The notes under the pieces: generated by a model
Seen by the model: the letters and a program-made list of their open reading frames with translations, nothing else
Told to the model about the DNA's origin: nothing
Databases searched by the model: none
Part shown: piece after piece, positions 44,217-52,146 of the stretch
Layout of the letters: the number at the start of each line of letters is the position of its first letter
Numbering within the stretch: the first letter of the stretch is position 1
NCBI RefSeq assembly: GCF_014203235.1
Contig: NZ_JACHIN010000006.1
Location: 248,001 to 312,000 of the forward strand
Origin: Nonomuraea endophytica
Lineage (GTDB): Bacteria > Actinomycetota > Actinomycetes > Streptosporangiales > Streptosporangiaceae
Direction: 5' to 3'
Length of the DNA stretch: 64,000 nt
Made by a program: the position numbers and the translations under genes

Positions 44217-45406
44217 GAACCGTTCTGGCCGAGTATCTCGTCACCGAGCGGGAGACCTTCCTGTTCCTCGCGGACGCCGAGGCCGACGAACCGCGCACCG
44301 AACGTGTCCCGCTGACCCGCGACGACCTGCGCACGCACATCACCGACCTGGCGGCCGCCCTGCACGCGGGCCGTACCTCATCGGCTGAAGGCCCGCTGGC
44401 CGCGCTCATCGCCCCGCTCGCGCAGGTCAGCGCGCCCGGCGACCTCCTCTGGATCGTGCCGCACGACACCCTGCACTATCTGCCGTTCGGCATGCTCCCC
44501 CTGGACGGCGCTCCCCTGGCGGCCCGCAACCCGACGTGCACCACGCCCAGCGCCACCGTCATGCGGTACTGCCAGGCCAAGCACGACCCGTCGCGGCGCC
44601 GCGTGCTCGCCTACGCCGACACCGCGCCCGCCCGGCCGCTGCCCCACGCCCGCCGCCAGGCGGAGGGGCTGGCCCGTGTCTTCGGCGACGACGCCGTCGT
44701 CCGGCTCGGCCCGCACGCCACCTCCGCCGCTCTCGACGCCGACCTCGGCCGCGAACCCGCGCGGATCGTCCACTTCGGCTGCCACGGAACGTTCGTTCCC
44801 GAGTCGCCGCTCCGCTCCGGCATCACGCTCGCCGACGGCGAGCTCACCGCCGAGCGCATACTCGGCCGCTCCCTGCGCGCGGACCTCGTCACGCTCAGCG
44901 CGTGTGAGAGCGGTGTCAACGCCCGCCGTCCCGGCGACGAACTCGTCGGCCTCACCCGTTCGTTGATCTACGCGGGGGCGGCCTCGGTCCTCGTCACCCT
45001 CTGGGTCGTCGACGAGCTGTCGACGAGCCTGCTGATGGCCGACTTCTACCGCGAGCTCGCGGGCGGCGCGGGGAAGGCGGTCGCGCTGCGGCGTGCGCAG
45101 AACACGCTGCGGTCGATCACCGGTGAGGAGGTGATCCGCCGGTGCGAGCGGGAGCCCGGTTCCCACGCCGAGGACATCGCCGACGTCCGGTTCCGGTGTG
45201 GTGACTTCGCCGCCGCCCGCGACGCCTACGGCCTGCTCCTCGACGCGATCGACCCGGACGACGAACGGGCCGCCCGTCTCCAGGCGGCGGAGACCCGCAG
45301 CAGGTGGGCGGCCTCCGCGGCGGATCGTGCCCCCGACTACACGCGGCGGATCTACAGTAATCCCTACCATTGGGCCCCCTTCGTATTGGTTGGTGACTGG
45401 CGATGA
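44213..45406 (+). CDS. CHAT-domain cysteine protease (gene 3)
   Basis: A caspase-related (clan CD) protease of 397 residues, essentially only the CHAT domain. LLWIVPHDTLHYLPFGMLPL is the hallmark opening; the catalytic dyad is His191 (HFGCHG) and Cys231 (LSACESG). LIYAGAASVLVTLWVVDE and the terminal HWAPFVLVGDW complete the fold. About 75 residues with one TPR-like unit (RFRCGDFAAARDAYGLL) are inserted before the last strand. It begins MRTVLAEYLV, the strand that normally continues from the TPR linker. The protease is intact by motif. The target is unknown. Confidence 0.9.
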   Translation: MRTVLAEYLVTERETFLFLADAEADEPRTERVPLTRDDLRTHITDLAAALHAGRTSSAEGPLAALIAPLAQVSAPGDLLWIVPHDTLHYLPFGMLPLDGAPLAARNPTCTTPSATVMRYCQAKHDPSRRRVLAYADTAPARPLPHARRQAEGLARVFGDDAVVRLGPHATSAALDADLGREPARIVHFGCHGTFVPESPLRSGITLADGELTAERILGRSLRADLVTLSACESGVNARRPGDELVGLTRSLIYAGAASVLVTLWVVDELSTSLLMADFYRELAGGAGKAVALRRAQNTLRSITGEEVIRRCEREPGSHAEDIADVRFRCGDFAAARDAYGLLLDAIDPDDERAARLQAAETRSRWAASAADRAPDYTRRIYSNPYHWAPFVLVGDWR

Positions 45407-45981
45407 GCCCGACCTTGCTGTCGGAGGCCGACGGCTTCTTCACCGCCCTGCCCTGGCGGATGGAGCTCGGCACGGCGCGCACGGCGCTGGCGGCCGGCGG
45501 CCTCGGGATCGTCCACGACGACGCCGGGCACCCGGTCGCGGCCGTCCGGCACGCCGACCTGGCCGACGTCGCCGGGCCCGACCTGCGCGCGGCGGTGTCC
45601 CGCCTGGCGCCGGTCATCGAGGTCGACGCCGACGTGACCATCGCCGAGTTCGCCGCCTCGCCCGCCGTCACCCTTCTCGACCTCGGCGCCAGGGTCCTCG
45701 TCCTGCGGGACGGGGAGCGTACGGTCGGGGTCGTCCCCGCCGAAGTGTTCGCCGCGCACCTCGCGTCACCGGACTACACGCCACCGGCGCCCGTCATGGC
45801 CGGAGCGGGCGGCCTCGGCGACGCCACCCTGCCCGGACAGCCGCGTACCGGGCTGGCGCCCGTCGTCTGCCGGGAACCCGGCTGCGGTCACCTCAACCGG
45901 CTCGCCCACTACCGGCACGGCGCGCCGCCCTGGTGCCAGCGCCCGGAACCACCCCGCCACCGGCTGCTGATGGGCGGCTGA
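45403..45981 (+). CDS. CBS-like domain plus zinc-ribbon protein (gene 4)
   Basis: A 192-residue soluble protein overlapping gene 3 by ATGA. Residues about 25-125 look like a CBS pair: LGIVHDDAGHPVAAVRHADL, then DVTIAEFAASPAVTLLDLGARVLVLRDGERTVGVVPAEVF. The C-terminus has C-x4-C...H-x-C spacing (CREPGCGHLNRLAHYRHGAPPWC), a likely metal site. CBS pairs bind adenosine ligands, so this may be a nucleotide-sensing regulator or substrate of the protease; that is inference. Confidence 0.65.
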   Translation: MSPTLLSEADGFFTALPWRMELGTARTALAAGGLGIVHDDAGHPVAAVRHADLADVAGPDLRAAVSRLAPVIEVDADVTIAEFAASPAVTLLDLGARVLVLRDGERTVGVVPAEVFAAHLASPDYTPPAPVMAGAGGLGDATLPGQPRTGLAPVVCREPGCGHLNRLAHYRHGAPPWCQRPEPPRHRLLMGG

Positions 45982-45984
45982 GAC

Positions 45985-47007
45985 GTGCTCGGCGCCGTCG
46001 TCAAGGAGGCCGGGGGGCTGCTCGACCGCCGCTTCTTCCTGAACGGCCTGCTTCCCATGCTGGCGTTCCTCGGATGCTGCCTGCTCACCGTGGCCGCCGC
46101 GAGGGGCGGAGTCGCCGGCGCGGTGGCCGCCTGGCAGCGGCAGGGCGCCACCATCAAGACCGTTCACGTCCTGGCGTTCCTCGTCGTCGCGCTGCTCGCG
46201 GCGGCGTGGCTGGCCAGTGCCGCGACCACGCTCGTCCGGCTCTACGAAGGCTATTGGCCCGGCCGGATCGGCCGTCCGTTACGGGCCCTCGGCCTGCGCT
46301 GGCACCGCCGCCGGATGAGCGCCCTCGACCCCGGCGACGACGCGGACTACGCCCGTCTCCACACCAGCTATCCGAGCGACCCCGCCGAGGTCATGCCGAC
46401 CCGCCTGGGCAACATACTCAAGAACGCCGAACTCCATCCCGAGGACCGCTACGGCCTCGACGCCGTCGTCATCTGGCCGCGCCTGTATCCCCTTCTCCCC
46501 GAGGAGCAACGCGCCGCCCTCGTCGCCGCCCGCACCGAACTGGAGTTCTTCCTCACGGTCTCCGCCCTCGCCGCCGTCTACAGCGCCGCCTCCGGGATCT
46601 TCCTGGTCGTCGCCGGGGCCGCCCCCGGGCTGTTCCTGCTCTGCCACACGGCCGGCGGCGTCGTCGCCCTCCTCGCCTACCGGGCCGCGCTGCCCAGCGC
46701 GCGGCTCTACGGCCAGCAGGTCAAGGTCACCTTCGACGTCCACCGCGACCTCCTGCTCAAGGCGACCGGCCAGCATGACCCGGAAGGCTTCGACGAACGT
46801 CTTCGCTGGCAGGCGCTGGCCCGCCACTGGTACCGCGGCATCCCGCTCGCGGCCACCTTCGACGCGGCCACCTTCGAGGGGGCCGCGGGCGACGACCCGG
46901 TCCCCGACGAGCCGCCCGCCCCTCCCCGCCGGGCCCTTCTCCCGGCGGCCGTCGTCCTCGCCGCCCTCCTGCTCACGAGCGCGCTCGGCGCCCTGCTCCT
47001 GCGATGA
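45985..47007 (+). CDS. Membrane protein with conserved WPRLYP segment (gene 5)
   Basis: A 340-residue protein starting with GTG 3 bp after gene 4. Hydrophobic helices lie near 20-40, 60-80, 185-230 and 318-338; the last one is a tail anchor. The loop contains RLGNILKNAELHPEDRYGLDAVVIWPRLYPLLP, a pattern I recall from uncharacterised actinobacterial membrane proteins. A long soluble segment rich in charged residues precedes the tail. It is the last gene of the CHAT operon. Confidence 0.75.
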   Translation: MLGAVVKEAGGLLDRRFFLNGLLPMLAFLGCCLLTVAAARGGVAGAVAAWQRQGATIKTVHVLAFLVVALLAAAWLASAATTLVRLYEGYWPGRIGRPLRALGLRWHRRRMSALDPGDDADYARLHTSYPSDPAEVMPTRLGNILKNAELHPEDRYGLDAVVIWPRLYPLLPEEQRAALVAARTELEFFLTVSALAAVYSAASGIFLVVAGAAPGLFLLCHTAGGVVALLAYRAALPSARLYGQQVKVTFDVHRDLLLKATGQHDPEGFDERLRWQALARHWYRGIPLAATFDAATFEGAAGDDPVPDEPPAPPRRALLPAAVVLAALLLTSALGALLLR

Positions 47008-47023
47008 TTCCGGGTGAAGGTAC

Positions 47024-47057
47024 GCCCCGGTTCCGGCGCACGTGCCGGAACCGGGGC
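47024..47057. terminator. Strong terminator of the CHAT operon
   Basis: GCCCCGGTTCCGGC and its exact complement (14-bp stem) around a 6-nt loop, 16 bp after gene 5. It also ends 8 bp before the 3' end of the converging AhpD-like gene. Confidence 0.9.
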
Positions 47058-47065
47058 TTGGGTCG

Positions 47066-47538
47066 TCAGCCGAACATGCCGACCTGGTACTCCCCGGCCG
47101 CCTGCCGCGTGATCGCGTTGGCCCGGTTGAAGGCGTTGGTGATCGCGATCACCGCACCAGGGCCGTCAGCTGCGTTTCGTCGTAGTGCTCGGCGGCGTTC
47201 TGCCAGGCCTCGTCGGTGACGGCACCGGGTGTGTCGGCCAGGCGGGTGCCCTGCTCGGCCAGGTCCAGCGCGGCGCGCTCGGCATCGGTGAAGAGGGCCG
47301 CCTCCCGCCAGGCCGCCACCAGGTTCAGCCGCGTCGGGCTCTCACCCGCGTGCGCCGCCTCCTTGGTGTGCATGTCCACGCAGAAGCCGCATCCGTTGAT
47401 CTGGCTGACCCGGATCTTCACCAGTTCCTGCGTCGCCCGCGGAACTCCCGCCTTGGCCACCTCGATCTGCGCCGCGACCATGTGCTGGCGGACTTTGTGC
47501 GCGAGCGGGATGCCGAGAAAGTTCAACCGGGCTTCCAT
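47066..47538 (-). pseudogene. Carboxymuconolactone decarboxylase/AhpD-like gene with C-terminal frameshift
   Basis: Starts MEARLNFLGIPLAHKV and has the redox motif GCGFCVDMHTKEA (CxxC...H), the AhpD-like peroxidase/CMD active site. The frame stops early at 47149 after QLTALVR. In another frame the expected family C-terminus follows immediately, VIAITNAFNRANAI and AAGEYQVGMFG, to a stop at 47066. One missing G near 47154 (LVxV would read LVAV) explains the break. It is either a recent mutation or a sequence error. The catalytic CxxC is upstream of the break, so the truncated product might still be active. Confidence 0.8.
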
Positions 47539-47624
47539 GGAGGACTCCTTCGTCGTGATCCGTGACTACGCCGCACAGACGAAACGACCTCGCGGAAGTG
47601 TGACACGCGCCCGGCCCGGTGGGC

Positions 47625-48650
47625 TCAAGGTGTCGTGCAGGCGGGCTCGCCGGTCTGGGCCGGTACGCTCACCGCGTCCCAGGCGGCCTTGACGGTGACG
47701 CAGGCCGGGTCGGCCGGGCCGTACAGGTCGATGGCGGACGTGACGGAGGCGGTGCGGACGTGGACGTAGCGCCAGGCGGATGTTTTGCGCAGGAGCGACA
47801 GCATGAAGACGCGGCCCGCCTTGACCAGGCCGACGCCGGTCACCGAGGCGGGGCCGCCGGCGCAGATCGGGCTGGCCGGTTTTCCGCCGCCGGGCGCGCT
47901 GCCCTCGGCCAGCAGGTAGAACCAGTGGCGCATGGGGCCGGAAGCCGCGTGGACCTCGGTGTTCGGGATCTGGGCGCTGTAGCAGTTGGGGTGGCCGTCC
48001 AGGCCCGGGTTGTAGGTGTGGCGGAGTGGCGCGCCGCCGATCGGGTCGTACTCCTCGCCGATCACGTAGTCGGGCAGGTCGGCGAGGCTGTTGGCGTACC
48101 ACTCGGTGAGGGTGCCGAAGATGTCGGCGGAGCCCTCGTTGATGCCGCCGTTCTCGTTGCCCGCACCGGTACCGCCGGGTGTGGTCTGGTAGACGACGTG
48201 GCCGTACTGGTGGCCTACCAGGTCCAGCTGGGTCGGGAAGCTGTCGCTGCCGGGGAAGTCGACGGTGGTGCCGGGGACGGGCGAGCGCGTCATGATCCGG
48301 GCGGGGGCGCCCCGGCCGCTGCCGTTGATGCCGTTGCGGCCCAGCCAGTCGCGCAGCATGTCCCACATGCGCTGCACGCCGTACAAGACGTCGACGCAGG
48401 CGCTGACGGTGTCGTTGCGCCGGCCGTTTCCGATCGTGGAGCCGACCGGCACTCTGACGGGGGTCGTGCCGTTGACGCCACAGGAGATGCCCGGACGTAA
48501 TGGGTCGGTCAGGACGTAGTACCCGCCGGATTCGGTGACGTCGATCTGGACTCCGCCGTTGTAGTGGCCGATTCCGGAAGCCGGGACGAAGGTCAGGGCG
48601 AGGCTTATGGCCGCCGTGAACGCTGTCGCCGCATAGACAGGAAGCTTCAT
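47625..48650 (-). CDS. M4-like metallopeptidase homologue with HQxxH active-site change
   Basis: A 341-residue exported protein. Signal peptide to about 25, no FTP/PepSY propeptide. The thermolysin-type zinc site appears as LVGHQYGHVVYQTTPGG: both His ligands (147, 151) remain but the catalytic Glu is Gln148 (CAG; Glu needs only GAG). The third ligand Glu172 in ENGGINEGSADIFG is intact. AASGPMRHWFYLLAEG and later segments match the family. By motif it should bind zinc but not hydrolyse peptides efficiently. AAGGAG precedes the ATG. Confidence 0.85.
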   Translation of the reverse strand: MKLPVYAATAFTAAISLALTFVPASGIGHYNGGVQIDVTESGGYYVLTDPLRPGISCGVNGTTPVRVPVGSTIGNGRRNDTVSACVDVLYGVQRMWDMLRDWLGRNGINGSGRGAPARIMTRSPVPGTTVDFPGSDSFPTQLDLVGHQYGHVVYQTTPGGTGAGNENGGINEGSADIFGTLTEWYANSLADLPDYVIGEEYDPIGGAPLRHTYNPGLDGHPNCYSAQIPNTEVHAASGPMRHWFYLLAEGSAPGGGKPASPICAGGPASVTGVGLVKAGRVFMLSLLRKTSAWRYVHVRTASVTSAIDLYGPADPACVTVKAAWDAVSVPAQTGEPACTTP

Positions 48651-48755
48651 GATGCTCCTTCCAGGGGCTTGTGGCGTCTGGAGGTTAAGATCGGCCCGAC
48701 CGGCCGTCAACCCGCCGCTTGGGCCTCCCCGTGGACGGTATGGATGCCCAGATGA

Positions 48756-49985
48756 TCACGCGGCCATGACCGCTTCGGCGGGCAGGCGGCGGGCGAGCCG
48801 TACCACCGTGAGCGCGGCCGCGGCCAGCAGCACGCCGAGCGTCGCCCACAGCAGCGGCGGCGCCGAGGTGAGCAGCGCCGAGAACCCGGCCGGCGCGACG
48901 ACGGCGGCGACCGCCCAGGTCAGCTGGTAGATCGCCAGGTAGCGCCCGCGCATCGCGGGCGGCGCGGCGCCGGCGGCCAGCGCCCAGGAGGGGACGGTGT
49001 GCATGAGTTCGCCCACGGTGAGGATGAGCGTGGCCGCGACGAGCCCGCCGATCCGCACCGGCCCCGGTGGCAGCAGCGCCGCCGCGGCGTAGGCGCCGCA
49101 CGCCGCGATGAGCACCGCCCCGCCCAAAGCCAGCGAGTGCGTACGGCGGGCCGCCCGCTGCAGCCGCCGGACCGGCAACTGCCCCGAGGCCACCAGAAAG
49201 GTGTTGAGCGCGTAAAGCACCCCGAGCACGGCGGCCGGAGCCCCGAGCACCGTGACCGCGTAGATCGGCAGCGCGACAGGAAGGATCATGTGCGCGAGCG
49301 TGAACGCCTGCTCCGCCCCCACCAGCGCGATGAACGGCCGATCGCCCAGGACCTGCCGGTAGCCGCCGCGCGGACCGGCGTCCCCGGCCGCCTGCACCCG
49401 TGGCCCCGAGAGGATCAGACAGGTAGAAGCCACCACGAAACTGACCGCGTTCACCACCGCGATGACCGTGAACCCGACGCCACCGGCCAGCGAGACCGCC
49501 CCGGCCGACAGCAGCCCGCCCAGGCCGAAGGCGACGTTGCGGGCGGTGGCCATGAGCGCGTAGAGCCGGTCGCGCCGCGCCCCGTCGGCCAGGACCGCGA
49601 CGTAGCTGGCCGAGGCCGGATAGTAGGCCCGGTCCCCCACCGCGACCAGCGCCGCGACGATGATCAACGCGGTGAACCCGTCCACGACCGGGTAGGCGGC
49701 GAACGCCAGCGCGCGCAGCACGTACGTTCCCACCAGCACGCTGCGCGCGTCGAAACGGTCGATCAGGATGCCCGCGACCGGGTTGGCGGTCAGCCCGGCC
49801 GCGGCCGCCACCGTCACGCCGAGACCGACCACGGCCATGGACAGGCCGGTGACCTCGTGGATGAACAGCAGCGTGAGCGGGACGTAGAGGCCGCTGCCCA
49901 GCGCGTCGACGGACATCCCCGTCAGGAACGCCCGCTCGCCCCGGACACGTGCGGAAGACGTGACAGGCATGCGGGCCAGTCTCAC
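48756..49985 (-). CDS. MFS transporter
   Basis: A 409-residue, 12-helix major facilitator protein. LTANPVAGILIDRFDARSVLVG is the motif A loop; RGRYLAIYQLTWAVAAVVAP is a late helix. It lies 56 bp downstream of the cyclodipeptide synthase gene on the same strand, so it may export that product. A GTG at 49985 or an ATG at 49970 could start it. The substrate is not visible in sequence. Confidence 0.88.
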   Translation of the reverse strand: MRLARMPVTSSARVRGERAFLTGMSVDALGSGLYVPLTLLFIHEVTGLSMAVVGLGVTVAAAAGLTANPVAGILIDRFDARSVLVGTYVLRALAFAAYPVVDGFTALIIVAALVAVGDRAYYPASASYVAVLADGARRDRLYALMATARNVAFGLGGLLSAGAVSLAGGVGFTVIAVVNAVSFVVASTCLILSGPRVQAAGDAGPRGGYRQVLGDRPFIALVGAEQAFTLAHMILPVALPIYAVTVLGAPAAVLGVLYALNTFLVASGQLPVRRLQRAARRTHSLALGGAVLIAACGAYAAAALLPPGPVRIGGLVAATLILTVGELMHTVPSWALAAGAAPPAMRGRYLAIYQLTWAVAAVVAPAGFSALLTSAPPLLWATLGVLLAAAALTVVRLARRLPAEAVMAA

Positions 49986-50041
49986 GAGATCACCTGTCCG
50001 GCGGATCAGCCTTTGTGCCCGTGCGCGCTAGGTCGTTGGTC

Positions 50042-50743
50042 CTAGGCACACCCGGGTTCCCGGACGCGCAGCGCGATGTATCCCTGGCCGGGAAAGGCAC
50101 GAAATTTCGCGCCATCGAGGAAGAAGTACCGGGTGTCCGGTGTGGGGCGGCTGTAAGCCGTGACCGTTTCGCTCACGCCGAGGATCCCGACCGCGTTGAC
50201 GATGAACGGCAGCGTCTTCTCGCTGTGCACCAGGCCGATGTCGATCTGCCGCGGGGTGGGCTCCCAGTCCTGGGGCATCCTGGCCATGAGCGCGTCCCGC
50301 GTACCGGCGCGCAGGAGCGGCCCGTAGTCCGGGTCGGCGATGGCCTGACGAGCGTAGGCCAGCCCGCGACGGTACTCGGCGGTGCCCGCCCACTCGGCGA
50401 ACTCGCTGACGCGCAGGCCCGGCAGGCCGGCGGTGTCGCGGGCGCGCCGGATCCTGGCCGCCATCTGGCTGATGTCGGCGCGGGCCCTGCGGTAGGCGTG
50501 ATGTTCCGGGCGGCCGCGGGCGAGATAGGTCGCTGCGGTCATCTCCAGGTCGGAGACCAGCACGTCGACCCTTTTGACCGCCTGAACCGCCCATCGGAAC
50601 GTCGCCGCCAGCCGGGCGGCCGAGAAGTAGGGGTTTCCCGGGCTGACCAGCAACGTGATGTGCTCCCGCCCGGCCAGGATCCGGGCACAACGGGCACTGC
50701 ACGGCTCGACGTCGACGAGCGGGGTTCCCGCGAGATGGTTCAT
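50042..50743 (-). CDS. tRNA-dependent cyclodipeptide synthase
   Basis: A 233-residue enzyme of the CDPS family, making cyclic dipeptides (diketopiperazines) from two aminoacyl-tRNAs. LLVSPGNPYFSAARL contains the nucleophilic Ser after the Rossmann beta-strand, followed by FRWAVQAVKRVDVLVSD. A basic helix (YRRARADISQMAARIRRA) fits tRNA binding. EYRRGLAYARQAIADPDYG and LPFIVNAVGILGV match the remaining core. By eye, residues aligned to AlbC Tyr178 and Glu182 are His and Thr, while the Tyr of VTAYSRPTPD (Tyr202) is kept. Tailoring enzymes are absent nearby; an MFS exporter follows. Confidence 0.82.
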   Translation of the reverse strand: MNHLAGTPLVDVEPCSARCARILAGREHITLLVSPGNPYFSAARLAATFRWAVQAVKRVDVLVSDLEMTAATYLARGRPEHHAYRRARADISQMAARIRRARDTAGLPGLRVSEFAEWAGTAEYRRGLAYARQAIADPDYGPLLRAGTRDALMARMPQDWEPTPRQIDIGLVHSEKTLPFIVNAVGILGVSETVTAYSRPTPDTRYFFLDGAKFRAFPGQGYIALRVREPGCA

Positions 50744-50827
50744 CTCTCCGTGTCTTCCCCGCGCGCCGGGCGCTGATGATCAGCGGGCGGCAAAGATCAC
50801 GGCCCTCGCGCTTCCGGCCGTGGTCGC

Positions 50828-51060
50828 TCAGGGGCTGTCCCAGCCGGAGACGAACCAGCGGACCGCGCCGGTGGCCGGGTCGTACATCCGCCGGTTCATC
50901 GTGCCGGTGTTGCCGCCGTACACGTGGATCCCCACGGTCGGCTCGTCACCGACGGCGGTGACGGCGTGCACGTCGTCGTCGGTCGTACAGCACACGGTGA
51001 CGTCGCCGCGCTCCCACACCTGCTCACCGGCCGGAGTCAGGGCTCCACCCGATCCGTCCG
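50828..51060 (-). pseudogene. C-terminal fragment of a cysteine-dioxygenase-like cupin
   Basis: Reading leftwards, LTPAGEQVWERGDVTVC, DDDVHAVTAVGDEPTVGIHVYGG and the end RRMYDPATGAVRWF match the last half of double-stranded beta-helix/cysteine-dioxygenase-like proteins. The N-terminal half with the HxH metal ligands is missing; upstream sequence in this frame is low-complexity and unrelated. The rest of 50744-51150 holds no gene I can support. On the other strand a short open stretch ending LYAVTCGDPPAITAVLATLTEASA (split) might be another remnant. Confidence 0.6.
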
Positions 51061-51153
51061 CGGCCGGCTCTACGCCGTCACCTGCGGCGACCCGCCCGCC
51101 ATCACCGCCGTGCTGGCGACTCTCACCGAGGCGTCTGCCTGAACCTCTTCGCG

Positions 51154-51193
51154 CCAACTGTTACAAGTGTTATAGTCATAGGCAAACAGTTGG
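51154..51193 (+). promoter_or_regulatory. Inverted repeat around the promoter of the DUF1648-like/GntR pair
   Basis: CCAACTGTT (51154-51162) and AACAGTTGG (51185-51193) are perfect complements 22 bp apart, enclosing TATAGT (51171-51176), a likely -10. The right arm overlaps the ribosome-binding site GGAGG (51192-51196). Position suits autoregulation by the GntR protein encoded downstream. Confidence 0.55.
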
Positions 51194-51201
51194 AGGTGGC
51201 C

Positions 51202-52146
51202 ATGTCCGACTATGCCGCCCAGGGGCGCGTACGCCGCCTGGTTCTCGCCGCTCTTGGCCCGCCGCTCGTGGTGCTCGTGCCGATGCTGCTGGTCGCCACA
51301 GTGGGCGAGCGCCTGCCCGAGAGGGTCACCGTGCACTCCTGGTCGTTCGCCACCCGGATCGGCTTCACCTGGCAGGAATGGTCGGCGCAGCCGGTCTTCG
51401 GGATGATGATGTGGGCCCAGGCGCTGCTGGTCGTGGCGTTCCTCTCGTACTGGCACGTGCCGCTGGGTCAGCGCCTCGTGGTGGCGCTCGGCTGGACGGT
51501 CGGCCTGCTCATCCCGGTGGCGTACACGCTGTGGGCCCTGGGGCTGACCCCGGCGTTCGGCGGGGAGGTGCGGCCGGGCTGGCCGATGGCCGCGCAGGTC
51601 GCGGGCACGGCGGCCGCCTTCGCGCTGGGCTGGGCGGTGGGCGGGCCGCTGCCGCGCCATCCGGAGACCGACGCGGTTCCGCCGCCGTGGTTGCGGAGCA
51701 TGCCGATCGGGGCGGCGCAGCGGGTGATGTTCGTGACCCGGTCGTGGTCGGCGCGCCGGCTCGTGACCGGTGCGATGCTGGTCGGCCTGGCGCTGTGGCT
51801 CGGCTTCTGGCCGCTGATTCTGTGGGCCGTGTTCGAGGCCGCGCAGGCGCGTACCCGGCTGCAGATCGACGCCGGCGGCCTCAGCGTGACGCTGCCGTGG
51901 GTCGGACTACGGCGCACGGTGCCGTGGACCCGCGTCCGGCACGCCGACGTGATGAGCGAGCCGCCCAAGGGCCGCTACAAGCTGGACGACGGCGGCTGGG
52001 GATGGGGCGCGCTGTCCGGCAAGGGCCCGGTGCTGGTGGTGTCGCTGGCCGACGACCGCCGCCTGGCCTACTCCACGAGCCAGGCCGGCACCGCGGCCGC
52101 GCTGGTCAACGGCTGGCTGCACCGGTTGCGGGCGGGCTCGTGCTGA
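51202..52146 (+). CDS. DUF1648-like membrane protein
   Basis: A 314-residue membrane protein with about six helices. The N-terminal VGERLPERVTVHSW motif resembles DUF1648 proteins (LPxxxxxHW). The C-terminal about 80 residues are a soluble beta-rich domain (RLQIDAGGLSVTLPWVGLRRTVPW). The ATG has GGAGG 5 nt upstream. The gene overlaps a GntR regulator by 7 nt, a pairing typical of YtrA-type regulators and their membrane protein partners. Confidence 0.78.
   Translation: MSDYAAQGRVRRLVLAALGPPLVVLVPMLLVATVGERLPERVTVHSWSFATRIGFTWQEWSAQPVFGMMMWAQALLVVAFLSYWHVPLGQRLVVALGWTVGLLIPVAYTLWALGLTPAFGGEVRPGWPMAAQVAGTAAAFALGWAVGGPLPRHPETDAVPPPWLRSMPIGAAQRVMFVTRSWSARRLVTGAMLVGLALWLGFWPLILWAVFEAAQARTRLQIDAGGLSVTLPWVGLRRTVPWTRVRHADVMSEPPKGRYKLDDGGWGWGALSGKGPVLVVSLADDRRLAYSTSQAGTAAALVNGWLHRLRAGSC

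Noticed and set aside
44205..44225. Programmed -1 frameshift joining CHAT operon genes 2 and 3
   Set aside because: No slippery heptamer is seen; GTGA start-stop coupling, as elsewhere in this operon, is a simpler explanation.
18..47007. The NB-ARC pair and the CHAT operon as one system
   Set aside because: They are more than 36 kb apart with many unrelated genes between; no sequence link was seen.
50028..50702. Alternative leftward frame over the cyclodipeptide synthase
   Set aside because: Overlaps a frame with clear CDPS motifs and has no recognisable domain.
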